This document shows positions 18,954-27,784 of a stretch of 64,000 nt of DNA, piece after piece (positions within the stretch are counted from its first letter, which is position 1; each line of letters begins with the position of its first letter). Under the pieces are notes generated by a model, which was not told the origin of the DNA, ran no database searches, and worked only from the letters and a program-made list of their open reading frames with translations. Position numbers and translations under genes: made by a program. This DNA comes from an uncultured Aquimarina sp. (GTDB lineage Bacteria; Bacteroidota; Bacteroidia; Flavobacteriales; Flavobacteriaceae): the NCBI RefSeq assembly GCF_947500065.1, contig NZ_CANMQT010000007.1, forward strand, positions 62,001 through 126,000, given 5' to 3'.

Positions 18954-21722
18954 TCATCTTACTTTTTTAAATAAAAAGAATCCAATTAAAAGTATCAGAA
19001 CACCTAATCCAATCCATAAAAATAATAGGTTGTTAGCTTGCGGTAACAATGTTCCACTATCCCCAATCAGTACTAGTGAAGCCCAGTAATGCGGAGACGC
19101 TTCTGCATCGCTATTATTGTTCAGGTAATTAAGTTTTGCAGCTCGTAAAGCTGTTGATTTAGTTTGTCCTTCACTAAGATTTTTATAAAAATCAGAAGTA
19201 ATCGTAGCCGTAGCTTTATCATTAGTACTCCATAAGGATGGAATCACGGTATGTGCTCCAGATTTAAAAAATCCACGAGCAAGACTCAATATCCCTTCAC
19301 CTCTGCTAATTTCACCTAAGGAGGTATTACAAGCACTTAAAACTACTAATTCCGCTTGGCTCTGTAGGGAGTTTAGCTCTAGATCTGTTAATTTAGAATT
19401 ACGAAAAGCAATCCAAGGTGCTATCGAATCAGAAGCGTCTGCATGCGTTGCTAGGTGCAGTATTTTATAGTTCTTTATCTCTTTGATAAAATTTTCTTTA
19501 GTGGCTTCCTGATCTAATAGCAAAGTTCCATCGTACAAATCATTTGCGTATGTGATCTCTTTTGTGCTATTTTTTAATGGTGTTAATTGATTAGTGAAAT
19601 TGACGGGAGCAATCCCCAGAAAATCCTGATCAGCTTTTCTTACTATCGAAGCATTTTTTTCTTGAAACGTAAGTGAGAATGCATAATTAATCTCATTGTC
19701 TTCTATCAGATACCTATTTTTATCAATATCGGTTATTAATGCCTCAAAAGGAATCATACCTAACACATGATCAGGAATGATAGTAATTTTTTTACCCTTT
19801 AGTGATGCTCTAATCTCTTTTGGGAATAAGGCTTTGAAAATTTTGTTTGCCGTTTCTCTATACGCTGTAATGTTGCTGGATGTTTTAAAAGGCTGATCGA
19901 GCAATTCTCTAAGCTCAGTAATATCAGCTAGCAGCTCTTTGATATTTTCTATTTTAAAGAGTTCTTGTTTATTATCGGTTAACACCATAACATAGGCATG
20001 AGGTAACTCACCAATATTTCGTTCCGCCATCATATATTGGATAATAATTTTATTTTTAGGCACTTTTATCTCTGATAATTTTAAGATTTCAGGAATCTTT
20101 TTAGTAGAAAAATATTGAGGAAATTCTGTGCTGACCGAATCTTTAAAATGAGTAAAATTTTCTTTTCTTTTTTTAATAAGACTTGATAAAGAATCTTTTT
20201 CAGCATTTGTTGCGATGAGTATTTCGTTTTGGAGCTTCTCTATAGTATCTTCATAGTTTATCTTGGTAGATAATAGATTTGTTGGTAGAGATGTAATTCT
20301 ATCATTAATATCGTGCATTAATAAAACAGCTTTACTTTTTTCCATTAGATAAAAAGCATCTCTCAGGTTATTTGTTTGATAACAAGCCTCTAAACCCATA
20401 ATATTGAATACGGACTCGGCATCTCTTCCTAATAATTTCTTTCCGTAAGAAAAATTCTCGATGGTTATATAATTTATTAAAGAATCTCCCAATTTTACGG
20501 TACTTAATATGGATTCATAGATTTCAGGATTTTTATCAAGAGCTACTTGTTTTAGATAATCTGCGATTCTAAAATAGAATAACTCTAAAATATCTTCTTT
20601 TTCATTAGATAGTTGTAAGTCTTTAGCTTTTGGGATCCATAATGTATCTGTATCACTATGGTTTAAAATGTCGGACAGCGATTTTTGATAGTATTCTTGA
20701 GCTATGGTATAATTTTCTTTTTTTGATTCTAAAAAAGCTAGACCTAAATAGGAAGCTGCTCGTAAGTGTTTAATATTTTCTGTAAATTTTAATGAAGTAA
20801 AAAAGCTTTCTTCGGATTCTTTAAAATTGTTAAGTTTCAAATTAGCAATCCCAATATTAATATAACAAGCCCCAATATGTGAATTTTTATTTATGCTTTT
20901 TGCATAACCTAACGTTTTTTTATAGTAGAAGAGTGCTTTTTTATGGTCATTAAGAAAATCATTACTGTACAATACCCCAAGGTCAAGGTTTATTTCAAAT
21001 AAGTATTTTAGTGATGGTTTGGTTTGTGTTTTAATTAAAGAATCAGCAATTAGTACATGTTCTAATGCTTTATCGTTGCTTTGGGCTGTTTTTTGACTGC
21101 TATAAGCCAAAGAAATCTCTATGTGGTTTTTAATAATTCTAGATTTGTCTTTTTCTATATCATAGAATTCAAAAGCTTTAGAAAAATAATTTACAGCTTT
21201 ATGCGGATCTTCTAGTTTATGATAAAGATCACCAAGTCGAGTGTAAGACACACCATTAAAGGTTATGTTTTCTTTTACATTAAGCATTTTTTTGTATGCC
21301 TGTATAGCACCATAGTAATCTTTTTTTACGTTGTAATAGTTCCCTAAATTAAGGTAGCTTCTTTTTAGTAATTCGGGATTAAAAGGATTTGCTTTTTTTC
21401 GGGCTTGGATACCAGTTTTAAGAACTTCTATCGTTTTATCTAGCTTTTGTTCTCTAGATAACCACTTTGCTAATTGATGTGCATCGGATCCTAACTGAGT
21501 ATAGTTCTTTACTATTTTGTAATGATCAAACAGAGAATCATATAGGTGAATATTACTGTAGTCATTTTCATTAAGATTATGTATAGAATCTAACGTACCA
21601 GATATTTGTTGCCCTCTACAAACGGTGCAACAAAATAGTGTAAAAACAAAAAAATGAGGAAACCTTTTGTATGGCTTCCTCATTTTTTGCGTTATATAAT
21701 TAATATTAATAGTTAGACGCAT
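18954..21722 (-). CDS. TPR-CHAT protease, exported and membrane-anchored (paralogue 2)
   Basis: This protein of up to 922 residues has the same layout as the neighbouring paralogue: signal peptide, TPR array, CHAT domain, C-terminal membrane segment followed by KKVR. The catalytic residues are His760 (HLATHA) and Cys798 (LSACNT). The TPR half differs a lot from paralogue 1 while the CHAT half is almost the same, so sensing may have diverged while catalysis was kept. A start at 21683 (MRKPYKRF) would give a more usual signal peptide; 21722 is kept because it lies 22 nt from the lipoprotein stop, as in the other tight cassettes. Confidence 0.82.
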   Translation of the reverse strand: MRLTININYITQKMRKPYKRFPHFFVFTLFCCTVCRGQQISGTLDSIHNLNENDYSNIHLYDSLFDHYKIVKNYTQLGSDAHQLAKWLSREQKLDKTIEVLKTGIQARKKANPFNPELLKRSYLNLGNYYNVKKDYYGAIQAYKKMLNVKENITFNGVSYTRLGDLYHKLEDPHKAVNYFSKAFEFYDIEKDKSRIIKNHIEISLAYSSQKTAQSNDKALEHVLIADSLIKTQTKPSLKYLFEINLDLGVLYSNDFLNDHKKALFYYKKTLGYAKSINKNSHIGACYINIGIANLKLNNFKESEESFFTSLKFTENIKHLRAASYLGLAFLESKKENYTIAQEYYQKSLSDILNHSDTDTLWIPKAKDLQLSNEKEDILELFYFRIADYLKQVALDKNPEIYESILSTVKLGDSLINYITIENFSYGKKLLGRDAESVFNIMGLEACYQTNNLRDAFYLMEKSKAVLLMHDINDRITSLPTNLLSTKINYEDTIEKLQNEILIATNAEKDSLSSLIKKRKENFTHFKDSVSTEFPQYFSTKKIPEILKLSEIKVPKNKIIIQYMMAERNIGELPHAYVMVLTDNKQELFKIENIKELLADITELRELLDQPFKTSSNITAYRETANKIFKALFPKEIRASLKGKKITIIPDHVLGMIPFEALITDIDKNRYLIEDNEINYAFSLTFQEKNASIVRKADQDFLGIAPVNFTNQLTPLKNSTKEITYANDLYDGTLLLDQEATKENFIKEIKNYKILHLATHADASDSIAPWIAFRNSKLTDLELNSLQSQAELVVLSACNTSLGEISRGEGILSLARGFFKSGAHTVIPSLWSTNDKATATITSDFYKNLSEGQTKSTALRAAKLNYLNNNSDAEASPHYWASLVLIGDSGTLLPQANNLLFLWIGLGVLILLIGFFLFKKVR
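19390..19679. repeat. Near-identical tract shared with CHAT paralogue 1
   Basis: This is the partner of 16035-16324, with 289 of 290 positions identical by direct reading. The one change gives Gln instead of Lys in the LLLDxEATKE segment. Confidence 0.8.
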
Positions 21723-21744
21723 AAATATAATTGTTGTGAAGGTT

Positions 21745-22299
21745 TTAATTTGGATTGTCCTGTAATATTAATATGTCTCCGTCTTCTCTTAGTATATTTA
21801 AACCACTTCTAGGTGGAACTTCTGAACAATTCCAATAAACGTTAGGATTACTTCCTTCTTGCCCAAATTCATCATCCGATACCTCAGTTTTATCAATATT
21901 TTCAGCATCTACTGTGCCAGATTGACCTTGAGGGTAATCACCGCAAGTGTAGCATCTTATGAACCATTCATCCACATAGTCACATCCGTTGTCTAATATC
22001 ACATAAAAGTCATCAAAAACTGTTGGGCCTACTACCGTTGCTAGATGCAATCGAGAATGATAAGGAGCCCCTTCTGGAAAGCGTACAAATACTCTTCTGT
22101 AAATTGCTTCTCCTGGACCTGGAATTTTACTGAAGCTTTTGGAGCTAAAATGAATAGTATTTTCAGGAATACCGTTTTTTTCTTTAATAGCACTTTCTAT
22201 AAGCACATTTTCTTCGCTGAATACATCTTCTTCTGTTGAGCAGCTTTGCATTCCAATTACAAAAACTGCAGTTACTACTAGTAACGTGATTTTTTTCAT
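21745..22299 (-). CDS. CHAT-associated lipoprotein 2
   Basis: The 184-residue protein starts MKKITLLVVTAVFVIGMQSC, almost the same signal as lipoprotein 1, with the lipobox IGMQSC. The mature part has RVFVRFPEG and GCDYVDEWFIRCYTCGD, the latter aligned with GCYEVDEWRVPC of lipoprotein 1. It is the first gene of the second lipoprotein-CHAT cassette and is divergent from the sigma gene across 102 nt. No known domain is recognised. Confidence 0.75.
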   Translation of the reverse strand: MKKITLLVVTAVFVIGMQSCSTEEDVFSEENVLIESAIKEKNGIPENTIHFSSKSFSKIPGPGEAIYRRVFVRFPEGAPYHSRLHLATVVGPTVFDDFYVILDNGCDYVDEWFIRCYTCGDYPQGQSGTVDAENIDKTEVSDDEFGQEGSNPNVYWNCSEVPPRSGLNILREDGDILILQDNPN

Positions 22300-22320
22300 T
22301 CTTAAATCTTTTTTTGTTTT

Positions 22321-22375
22321 ATTATTTATTAGTATGTTCCCCTAACCTAATAAATGTTACCAGGCAAAAGTAAAA
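22321..22375 (-). promoter_or_regulatory. Conserved promoter/leader block of CHAT-associated lipoprotein 2
   Basis: The block matches 18866-18920 at 52 of 55 positions. On the minus strand TACTTTTG (22365-22372) fits the Bacteroidetes promoter box TAnnTTTG. An inverted repeat TTATTAG (22326-22332) and CTAATAA (22347-22353) follows in the presumed leader. Confidence 0.62.
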
Positions 22376-22401
22376 AAAAATAAATAGTTAAAGATATCTT
22401 A

Positions 22402-22968
22402 ATGCAGATAACTGATAATGATCAATTAAAACAACTTGTTACTGGAGATAAAAAAGTGATACAGGATTTGTATATAAAGGGGTTTCCGAAAATAAGAAGT
22501 TTTGTTCTTAATAATAAAGGAAATGAGGCAGATGCAGAGGACGTCTTTCAGAAAGCTTTGGTTCAATTAATTGCAAGGTATAGAACAAAAGAATTTGTGA
22601 TTGAAAGTACTTTAGAAGGATATTTCTATACAGTTTGTAAAAATTTATGGAGGAGAGAGCTAAATAAACAAAAAAGGATAGTAACAAATGATGCCATTAT
22701 TGAACGTGCTAAAGAAGCCGAAGACATGACCATGGCCACATTAGAACAAGAAAAATGGGAATTGTTTCAGGAAAAATTAGAACAATTATCTGATAATTGT
22801 AAGCAATTATTACAATTATTTTTTCAGAAAATACCTTATAAAGATATTGTGGATAAACTAGGATATAATAGTGATAATGTGGTGAGACAGCGTATTTTTA
22901 ATTGTAAATCGCAATTGACTAAATTGATTAAAAAGGATTCTAGATATAACCAAATCAAAGAATTATGA
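22402..22968 (+). CDS. ECF-type RNA polymerase sigma factor (copy 1)
   Basis: The 188-residue protein has the sigma-70 region 2 (about 20-95, with AEDVFQKALVQLI and YFYTVCKNLWRREL) and region 4 (about 125-180, with IPYKDIVDKLGY). There is no region 1 or 3, as in extracytoplasmic-function sigmas. It overlaps the next gene by 4 nt (ATGA), the usual sigma/anti-sigma coupling. It is divergent from the lipoprotein-CHAT cassettes and may control them, which is inferred from layout. A paralogue sits in the same setting at 59195. Confidence 0.9.
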   Translation: MQITDNDQLKQLVTGDKKVIQDLYIKGFPKIRSFVLNNKGNEADAEDVFQKALVQLIARYRTKEFVIESTLEGYFYTVCKNLWRRELNKQKRIVTNDAIIERAKEAEDMTMATLEQEKWELFQEKLEQLSDNCKQLLQLFFQKIPYKDIVDKLGYNSDNVVRQRIFNCKSQLTKLIKKDSRYNQIKEL

Positions 22969-23762
22969 AAGACTATCCGATAGAAATTGACGATTATCTG
23001 AGTGGCACCATGTCAACATCAGAAAAAGAAGTATTCGAAGAAAAACTTCGCACAGACACTGAACTCGCCAAAGAGCTGAAGTTACAGAGAGATATGCTAG
23101 CTGTTTATGATGATCAGGAATGGTTAGAAGGAGATAAAGAGATATTAAAAACGGATAAAGCCACACAACTGAAATCTTTTTATGAAAGTGATGAGGCTGC
23201 CAGTTTAAAGTCTACTATTAATGAAGTGATCTCCGAAAACAGATCCAACTCGCAGAACAAAACGTTTTGGTTTATAGGTGTTGCTGCATCTATTGCGGTT
23301 TTAATATCTGTTTCATTATTTGTATTTAAGGATACTAATTATGATGAGTTATATGCCTCCTATGTGCATATTGATGAGATTCCTTCTTTAGTGACCAGAG
23401 GAGAAGATGCTAATAAAATATTAGAAAAAGCGCAATTGTTATTTGAGGATAAAAAGTATCAAAAGGCGACAGAATCTTTTGCAGCATATCATAAAAAAGA
23501 AACAGCTATAGATCCTTTAAGTTATATCTACAATGGGATTGCCTATACAGAACTTAATAAATTTGATGAAGCGCTAGCACAGTTTGAACTTTTAGGGAAT
23601 TCCAATACATTACAATCCAAAAAAACGAATTGGTATAAAGCTCTAGTGTTTTTAAAACAAAAGAGGAAACGTAAACTCAAAGATGTCTTGCAAACAATTT
23701 TATCAGATACCAGTAATTATAAATATAAGGAAGCACAAGAACTACTAGGGAAAATTGATTGA
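22965..23762 (+). CDS. Membrane TPR protein, probable anti-sigma factor (copy 1)
   Basis: The 265-residue protein has a cytoplasmic N-terminus of about 98 residues whose first part (IDDYLSGTMSTSEKEVFEEKL) resembles the anti-sigma N-terminal helices but lacks the zinc-binding His/Cys residues. A membrane segment follows (FWFIGVAASIAVLISVSLFVF, about 99-120), then a periplasmic TPR region (about 150-260). The architecture and the ATGA overlap with the sigma gene support an anti-sigma role with periplasmic sensing. The anti-sigma role is not proven by a recognisable domain. Confidence 0.72.
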   Translation: MKDYPIEIDDYLSGTMSTSEKEVFEEKLRTDTELAKELKLQRDMLAVYDDQEWLEGDKEILKTDKATQLKSFYESDEAASLKSTINEVISENRSNSQNKTFWFIGVAASIAVLISVSLFVFKDTNYDELYASYVHIDEIPSLVTRGEDANKILEKAQLLFEDKKYQKATESFAAYHKKETAIDPLSYIYNGIAYTELNKFDEALAQFELLGNSNTLQSKKTNWYKALVFLKQKRKRKLKDVLQTILSDTSNYKYKEAQELLGKID

Positions 23763-24100
23763 TGGTATAAGGTTTTGCTTTAGGATCGTGTGTTAAATTC
23801 TGTAATAAGGTTGATTTAATAAAATTACTTCCTTTCGACACAAAATTCTTACAGAATTTCACTCAAGGTGACGTAATTTTTAACTAAAAACCGAATCTTG
23901 ACATCATCTTTCTTCAGTCACCTCGAGCGTAGTCGAGAGGCCACCAAATAAGAATTATTCGATTTGATGGTTTTTAATAGTTAGAATCCTCATACCTAAC
24001 CGAGTTTAATCAATAAACAATCCTGTGTTTTTATTTACTAAACATTAAGCAATTACCTATCTTTGCAGCTTAAAATTTAACAAGCTTAAAATACGCAGTT
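23763..24100. other. 338-nt intergenic region with a REP-like element
   Basis: No gene is seen. The region contains CTCGA (23922-23926) and TCGAG (23933-23937) around GCGTAG, a small hairpin of the kind scattered in Flavobacteriia genomes. A wider inverted pair, AGGTGAC (23866-23872) and GTCACCT (23917-23923), encloses it partly. A TATCTTTG promoter box for the prolyl isomerase gene lies at 24058-24065. Confidence 0.55.
24058..24065 (+). promoter_or_regulatory. Promoter -7 box for the prolyl isomerase gene
   Basis: TATCTTTG fits the Bacteroidetes TAnnTTTG consensus and lies 35 nt before the ATG at 24101. A clear TTTG at -33 is not visible. Confidence 0.6.
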
Positions 24101-25033
24101 ATGCAAGACGGATTATACGCAAAATTTAATACAACAAAGGGTAGTATTCTAGTGAATCTAGAGTATAAGAAAACTCCGGGAACAGTGGGGAACTTTGTAG
24201 GTTTAGCAGAAGGAAATATGGAGAATAAGGCAGTTCCTCAGGGAAAGCCTTATTATGATGGATTAAAATTTCATAGAGTTATTCCTGATTTTATGATTCA
24301 GGGAGGAGATCCTCAAGGTTCAGGTGCTGGTGGACCAGGATATCAATTTGATGATGAGATTCATCCAGATCTTACACATGATGGACCAGGAGTGTTATCT
24401 ATGGCCAACGCAGGACCAGGAACTAACGGAAGTCAGTTTTTTATTACGCATGTAGAAACAGCTTGGTTAGATGGGAAGCATACTGTTTTTGGTAAAGTTG
24501 TAGAAGGACTAGATGTTGTAAATGCAGTTGCGCAAGGAGATACTATTGATTCTTTAGAGATCATCAGAGTAGGAGCAGAAGCAGAAAGTTTTAATGGAGT
24601 AGAGACTTTTAGACAATTTAATGGAGCTAAAGCAGAAAGAGAAGAAGCATCAAAGAAAGCAGCAGATCAATTACTAGAGGAATTGGCAGCTGGATTTGAT
24701 AAAACTGATAGCGGTTTACGTTATAAAATAATTCAAAAAGGTGATGGTGCACAGGCAGAAAAAGGAAAAACCGTTTCTGTTCATTATAAAGGAAGTTTAA
24801 CAGATGGTACTGTTTTCGATTCTTCTTATAAGCGTAACCAACCGATTGATTTTCCATTAGGAATGGGGCAAGTAATCCCAGGATGGGATGAAGGTATTGC
24901 TTTATTACAGACAGGAGATAAAGCACGTTTTGTGATTCCACCATCTTTAGGATATGGAGCACACGGTGCAGGTGGTGTAATTCCTCCAAATGCTACATTG
25001 GTTTTTGATGTAGAATTAGTAGAAGTGAAATAA
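24101..25033 (+). CDS. Two-domain peptidylprolyl isomerase (cyclophilin plus FKBP)
   Basis: The 310-residue protein joins two unrelated prolyl isomerase folds. Residues about 5-165 are a cyclophilin (FHRVIPDFMIQGGDP, GSQFFITH, DGKHTVFGKV), and about 205-310 are an FKBP domain (VSVHYKGSLTDGTVFDSS, VIPGWDEGI, IPPSLGYGAHG). No signal peptide is visible, so it should act in the cytoplasm as a folding catalyst. This fusion is known in Bacteroidetes. The gene has its own promoter and a terminator at 25057-25088. Confidence 0.93.
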   Translation: MQDGLYAKFNTTKGSILVNLEYKKTPGTVGNFVGLAEGNMENKAVPQGKPYYDGLKFHRVIPDFMIQGGDPQGSGAGGPGYQFDDEIHPDLTHDGPGVLSMANAGPGTNGSQFFITHVETAWLDGKHTVFGKVVEGLDVVNAVAQGDTIDSLEIIRVGAEAESFNGVETFRQFNGAKAEREEASKKAADQLLEELAAGFDKTDSGLRYKIIQKGDGAQAEKGKTVSVHYKGSLTDGTVFDSSYKRNQPIDFPLGMGQVIPGWDEGIALLQTGDKARFVIPPSLGYGAHGAGGVIPPNATLVFDVELVEVK

Positions 25034-25056
25034 GCCATTTTTAGGTATATAATAAG

Positions 25057-25088
25057 AAACCTCTGAAAGAAATTTCGGAGGTTTTTTT
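25057..25088 (+). terminator. Terminator after the prolyl isomerase gene
   Basis: The arms AAACCTC (25057-25063) and GAGGTTT (25078-25084) are extended by GAAA/TTTC inside and are followed by a run of T. Confidence 0.8.
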
Positions 25089-25278
25089 GTGGTTTCGAAA
25101 ATTTTGATATATTGCCTTAAGGTTTTGTTAACACTTATCAACACTCTTAAAACATTGATTTGTTTTTTGAAATTTATAAGTTTTAACGAAAAGAGTACGC
25201 TTTTCCATCTATAATTTAGATATTTACACCCCCTATTGAGATTTAAAGCCAATAAAGAAACCCCGTTTTTTGACAGTT

Positions 25279-26079
25279 ATGAAGTGGATACTGCTAGTTT
25301 TTTTAACATTTTGTTGTGTAAATTTTTCTTTTTCTCAGGAAAATGACGCAATAATGATGGCTATCAAAGATCAGATAGAAATCATTGATAGTTATATAGA
25401 ATCTGATGTGTTTTCATTAGATCCGGAAGAGTTCCTAGATCAAATTGCCGATCATGGAGCAGAACTTAATGGATATTATGAACATGAACGTTTAAAGAAG
25501 ATCATAAGAAAAATAGGTATGCCTAATGCTATGGTAACTACTGTGTTTTATTTTTGGAATGATCAGTTGATTCACGTAAATTACAAGCAACGCCAGTATA
25601 TGGAGCGGAGAAATGAAGAGGGTAATATTGTGATGGATTATTCTAATGCGTTTACTAAATATGAATCAAAGCACTTTTTTGATAAAGGAAAAGAGATTGA
25701 TAAAGAGGTAATGGGTCAAGCAGTTACTAATATTGAACCAGAAGATACTTTTGTGACCTATAGTTTACGAATGAAGTCTCTATTAGATGATAAGTTTAAA
25801 AATAGAGGTACTTATGATGCGCTTCAGGGAAAATGGGTAAATGTTCAATTTCCCGATGAACATATGATTTTTGAAGAAACCATACGATTTAATTTCCGGG
25901 ACGGGAAATTTTTAAAAAGGTTAAAAGTCAAAATTAAAGATGACATTATGTATTGCTCATCTCCTAAAGATAAATATGTTTATAGATACAAAATCGAATC
26001 ACTCAATTCGCATGAGTTAGTGGTTAAAGATATGCAGGATGCATCTTCAAGTTTAGTTTTGTACAAAAAAATGGAATAA
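25279..26079 (+). CDS. Hypothetical exported protein, 266 aa
   Basis: I do not recognise a family. The start at ATG 25279 gives a clear signal peptide (MKWILLVFLTFCCVNFSFSQ), while an in-frame TTG at 25270 would add three residues. The mature protein is acidic and hydrophilic with no Cys outside the signal except one near the C-terminus (MYCSS). It is followed 12 nt later by a DinB-family gene and may be co-transcribed with it. Confidence 0.7.
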   Translation: MKWILLVFLTFCCVNFSFSQENDAIMMAIKDQIEIIDSYIESDVFSLDPEEFLDQIADHGAELNGYYEHERLKKIIRKIGMPNAMVTTVFYFWNDQLIHVNYKQRQYMERRNEEGNIVMDYSNAFTKYESKHFFDKGKEIDKEVMGQAVTNIEPEDTFVTYSLRMKSLLDDKFKNRGTYDALQGKWVNVQFPDEHMIFEETIRFNFRDGKFLKRLKVKIKDDIMYCSSPKDKYVYRYKIESLNSHELVVKDMQDASSSLVLYKKME

Positions 26080-26091
26080 CTTATATAAATC

Positions 26092-26613
26092 ATGAAGTTT
26101 CAATATCCTATAGGGAAATTCGAATGCCCTAGCACTATTACTGCAAAACATATTTCTAACTGGATAAAAGATATTGAAGAGTTGCCAGCAAAAATATCTG
26201 AACTTGTTTCGGGTTTTACGGAAGAACAACTAGAAACTCCATACAGATCAGGAGGATGGACGGCAAGACAGGTTATTCATCATATTCATGACAGTCATCA
26301 TAATGGGTATATTCGCTTTAAATGGGCACTTACAGAAGATACTCCAGTAATTAAAGCATATTATGAAGATCGATGGGCTGAGTTGTTTGACACAAAATCT
26401 GCTCCAATTCAGCTGTCCTTAGATTTGATTAAAGCACTTCATGCCAAATGGGTGTATTTCTTAAAAGGGTTATCAGATAGCGATCTAGAAAAAGCCTTTG
26501 TGCATCCTGAGGATAATTCGGTTATTTCTTTAGCAGAAGATATTGGTATATATGCCTGGCATGGAAACCATCATTTAGCACATCTACAGATAGTGGCAAC
26601 AGCTACAAAATAG
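26092..26613 (+). CDS. DinB/YfiT-family metal-dependent hydrolase or thiol transferase
   Basis: The 173-residue protein has the YfiT/DinB four-helix layout with three metal-ligand His positions: the HHIHDSHH block near residue 65 and the AWHGNHHLAHL block near the end. Relatives include bacillithiol transferases and uncharacterised metal hydrolases. The last bases overlap by 11 nt the end of the convergent acetyltransferase gene. Confidence 0.85.
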   Translation: MKFQYPIGKFECPSTITAKHISNWIKDIEELPAKISELVSGFTEEQLETPYRSGGWTARQVIHHIHDSHHNGYIRFKWALTEDTPVIKAYYEDRWAELFDTKSAPIQLSLDLIKALHAKWVYFLKGLSDSDLEKAFVHPEDNSVISLAEDIGIYAWHGNHHLAHLQIVATATK

Positions 26614-27133
26614 GTAGTATCATTCGTTGCATTTCTCTATAACCATCTTTTAGTCCAGAATAATCAAGACTGTAATAAGAAATAGTCTTAAATCCCAACT
26701 TTTTATAAAATTGAAGTGCTGGACTTGTAGTCATAACATCAAGCCAAATAACTTTTTTATTCAATTCTTGAGCAAGATTTTTTGTAAAATCCATAGCTAG
26801 CGTACCTATACCTAATCCAGTAGCTTCAGCAAGAAGATATATTTTTTCAAGTTGAAGCGCTTCGATTTGCGTGTATCCGACTAATTCTTGATGCTTTCTT
26901 AGTTTTAGTAATCCGAGTGTCTTTTCAGATCTTTGGATCAAAAAATAAATAATGTTTTCAGTGTCAATGTCTTTTTTAAAAGCAGCTGCAGTAAAACTTA
27001 AATTCACATAAAAACTGGTGTCTCCATTTTCCCATATGTGTGAGTAGTGTTCAGGATAGAATTGTTGACTTACTTTTACTAAAGTTTCAATATCGTTTTC
27101 TGAACATCTATGGAATTCAATTTCAAAAGCCAT
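26603..27133 (-). CDS. GNAT-family N-acetyltransferase
   Basis: The 176-residue protein has the GNAT acetyl-CoA loop region (LLAEATGLGIGTLAMDF, matching the R/Q-x2-G-x-G/A pattern in part) and the C-terminal ALQFYKKLGF motif. The acceptor is not predictable from sequence. Its start lies 3 nt from the stop of the upstream thioredoxin-like gene, so the two form an operon. Confidence 0.85.
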   Translation of the reverse strand: MAFEIEFHRCSENDIETLVKVSQQFYPEHYSHIWENGDTSFYVNLSFTAAAFKKDIDTENIIYFLIQRSEKTLGLLKLRKHQELVGYTQIEALQLEKIYLLAEATGLGIGTLAMDFTKNLAQELNKKVIWLDVMTTSPALQFYKKLGFKTISYYSLDYSGLKDGYREMQRMILPIL

Positions 27134-27136
27134 ATG

Positions 27137-27694
27137 CTACTCTTTCCACTTAATATTGCAACCTATACTTGGTTTTTGTGGTTCAATAACTTTAGAGTTT
27201 TTAAGAACGGCATCTAATGCTTGGCGAAGATCACGACCATTTACCGGGATCCCATTTCCAGGACGGGAATCATCTAATTGTCCGCGATAAATAAGTTTTA
27301 ATTCGGCATCAAAAAGATAAAAATCTGGTGTGCAAGCGGCATCATATGCTTTGGCTACGTCCTGCGTCTCATCGAACAAATATGGGAATGTATAATTATT
27401 TTTCCGAGCTGTTTTCCACATATGTTTAGGACCGTCTTGCGGATAGTTTTCAATATCATTACTGCTAATAGCTACAAAACCAAATCCTTGAACACGATAA
27501 TCGTTTGCTGTTCTTACAATCTCTTCATTTACATGAATAACAAACGGACAATGATTGCAGATGAACATTACTACAGTACCTTTTTCGCCTTTAATATCCT
27601 TTAAAGAAATCTTATTATCGGTAATTGCATCTACCAAGGTGAAATCGGGAGCGGTTGTACCAAGAGGTAACATATTTGAAGGAGTACGAGCCAT
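27137..27694 (-). CDS. Thioredoxin-fold AhpC/TSA-family protein
   Basis: The 185-residue protein belongs to the peroxiredoxin/thioredoxin superfamily (APDFTLVDAI, MFICNHCPFVIHV). The CNHC motif is at about 46-49 in place of the usual CxxC of thioredoxin. The rest (CTPDFYLFD, LIYRGQLDDSRPGNG) matches the redoxin-domain group often found in Bacteroidetes. There is no signal peptide, so it is probably cytoplasmic. It is first in a two-gene operon with a GNAT enzyme. Confidence 0.88.
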   Translation of the reverse strand: MARTPSNMLPLGTTAPDFTLVDAITDNKISLKDIKGEKGTVVMFICNHCPFVIHVNEEIVRTANDYRVQGFGFVAISSNDIENYPQDGPKHMWKTARKNNYTFPYLFDETQDVAKAYDAACTPDFYLFDAELKLIYRGQLDDSRPGNGIPVNGRDLRQALDAVLKNSKVIEPQKPSIGCNIKWKE

Positions 27695-27784
27695 AATGTT
27701 TAATTTTTTAGGTTTTCGAAATTACAATTTTATACTTTATGAGTCTAAAAATTGTTATCTTAGTTACATTAAAATCCAATAGAT

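Noticed and set aside
26603..26613. Frameshift or fusion at the end of the DinB-family gene
   Set aside because: The 11-nt overlap is between two convergent complete genes and needs no special explanation.
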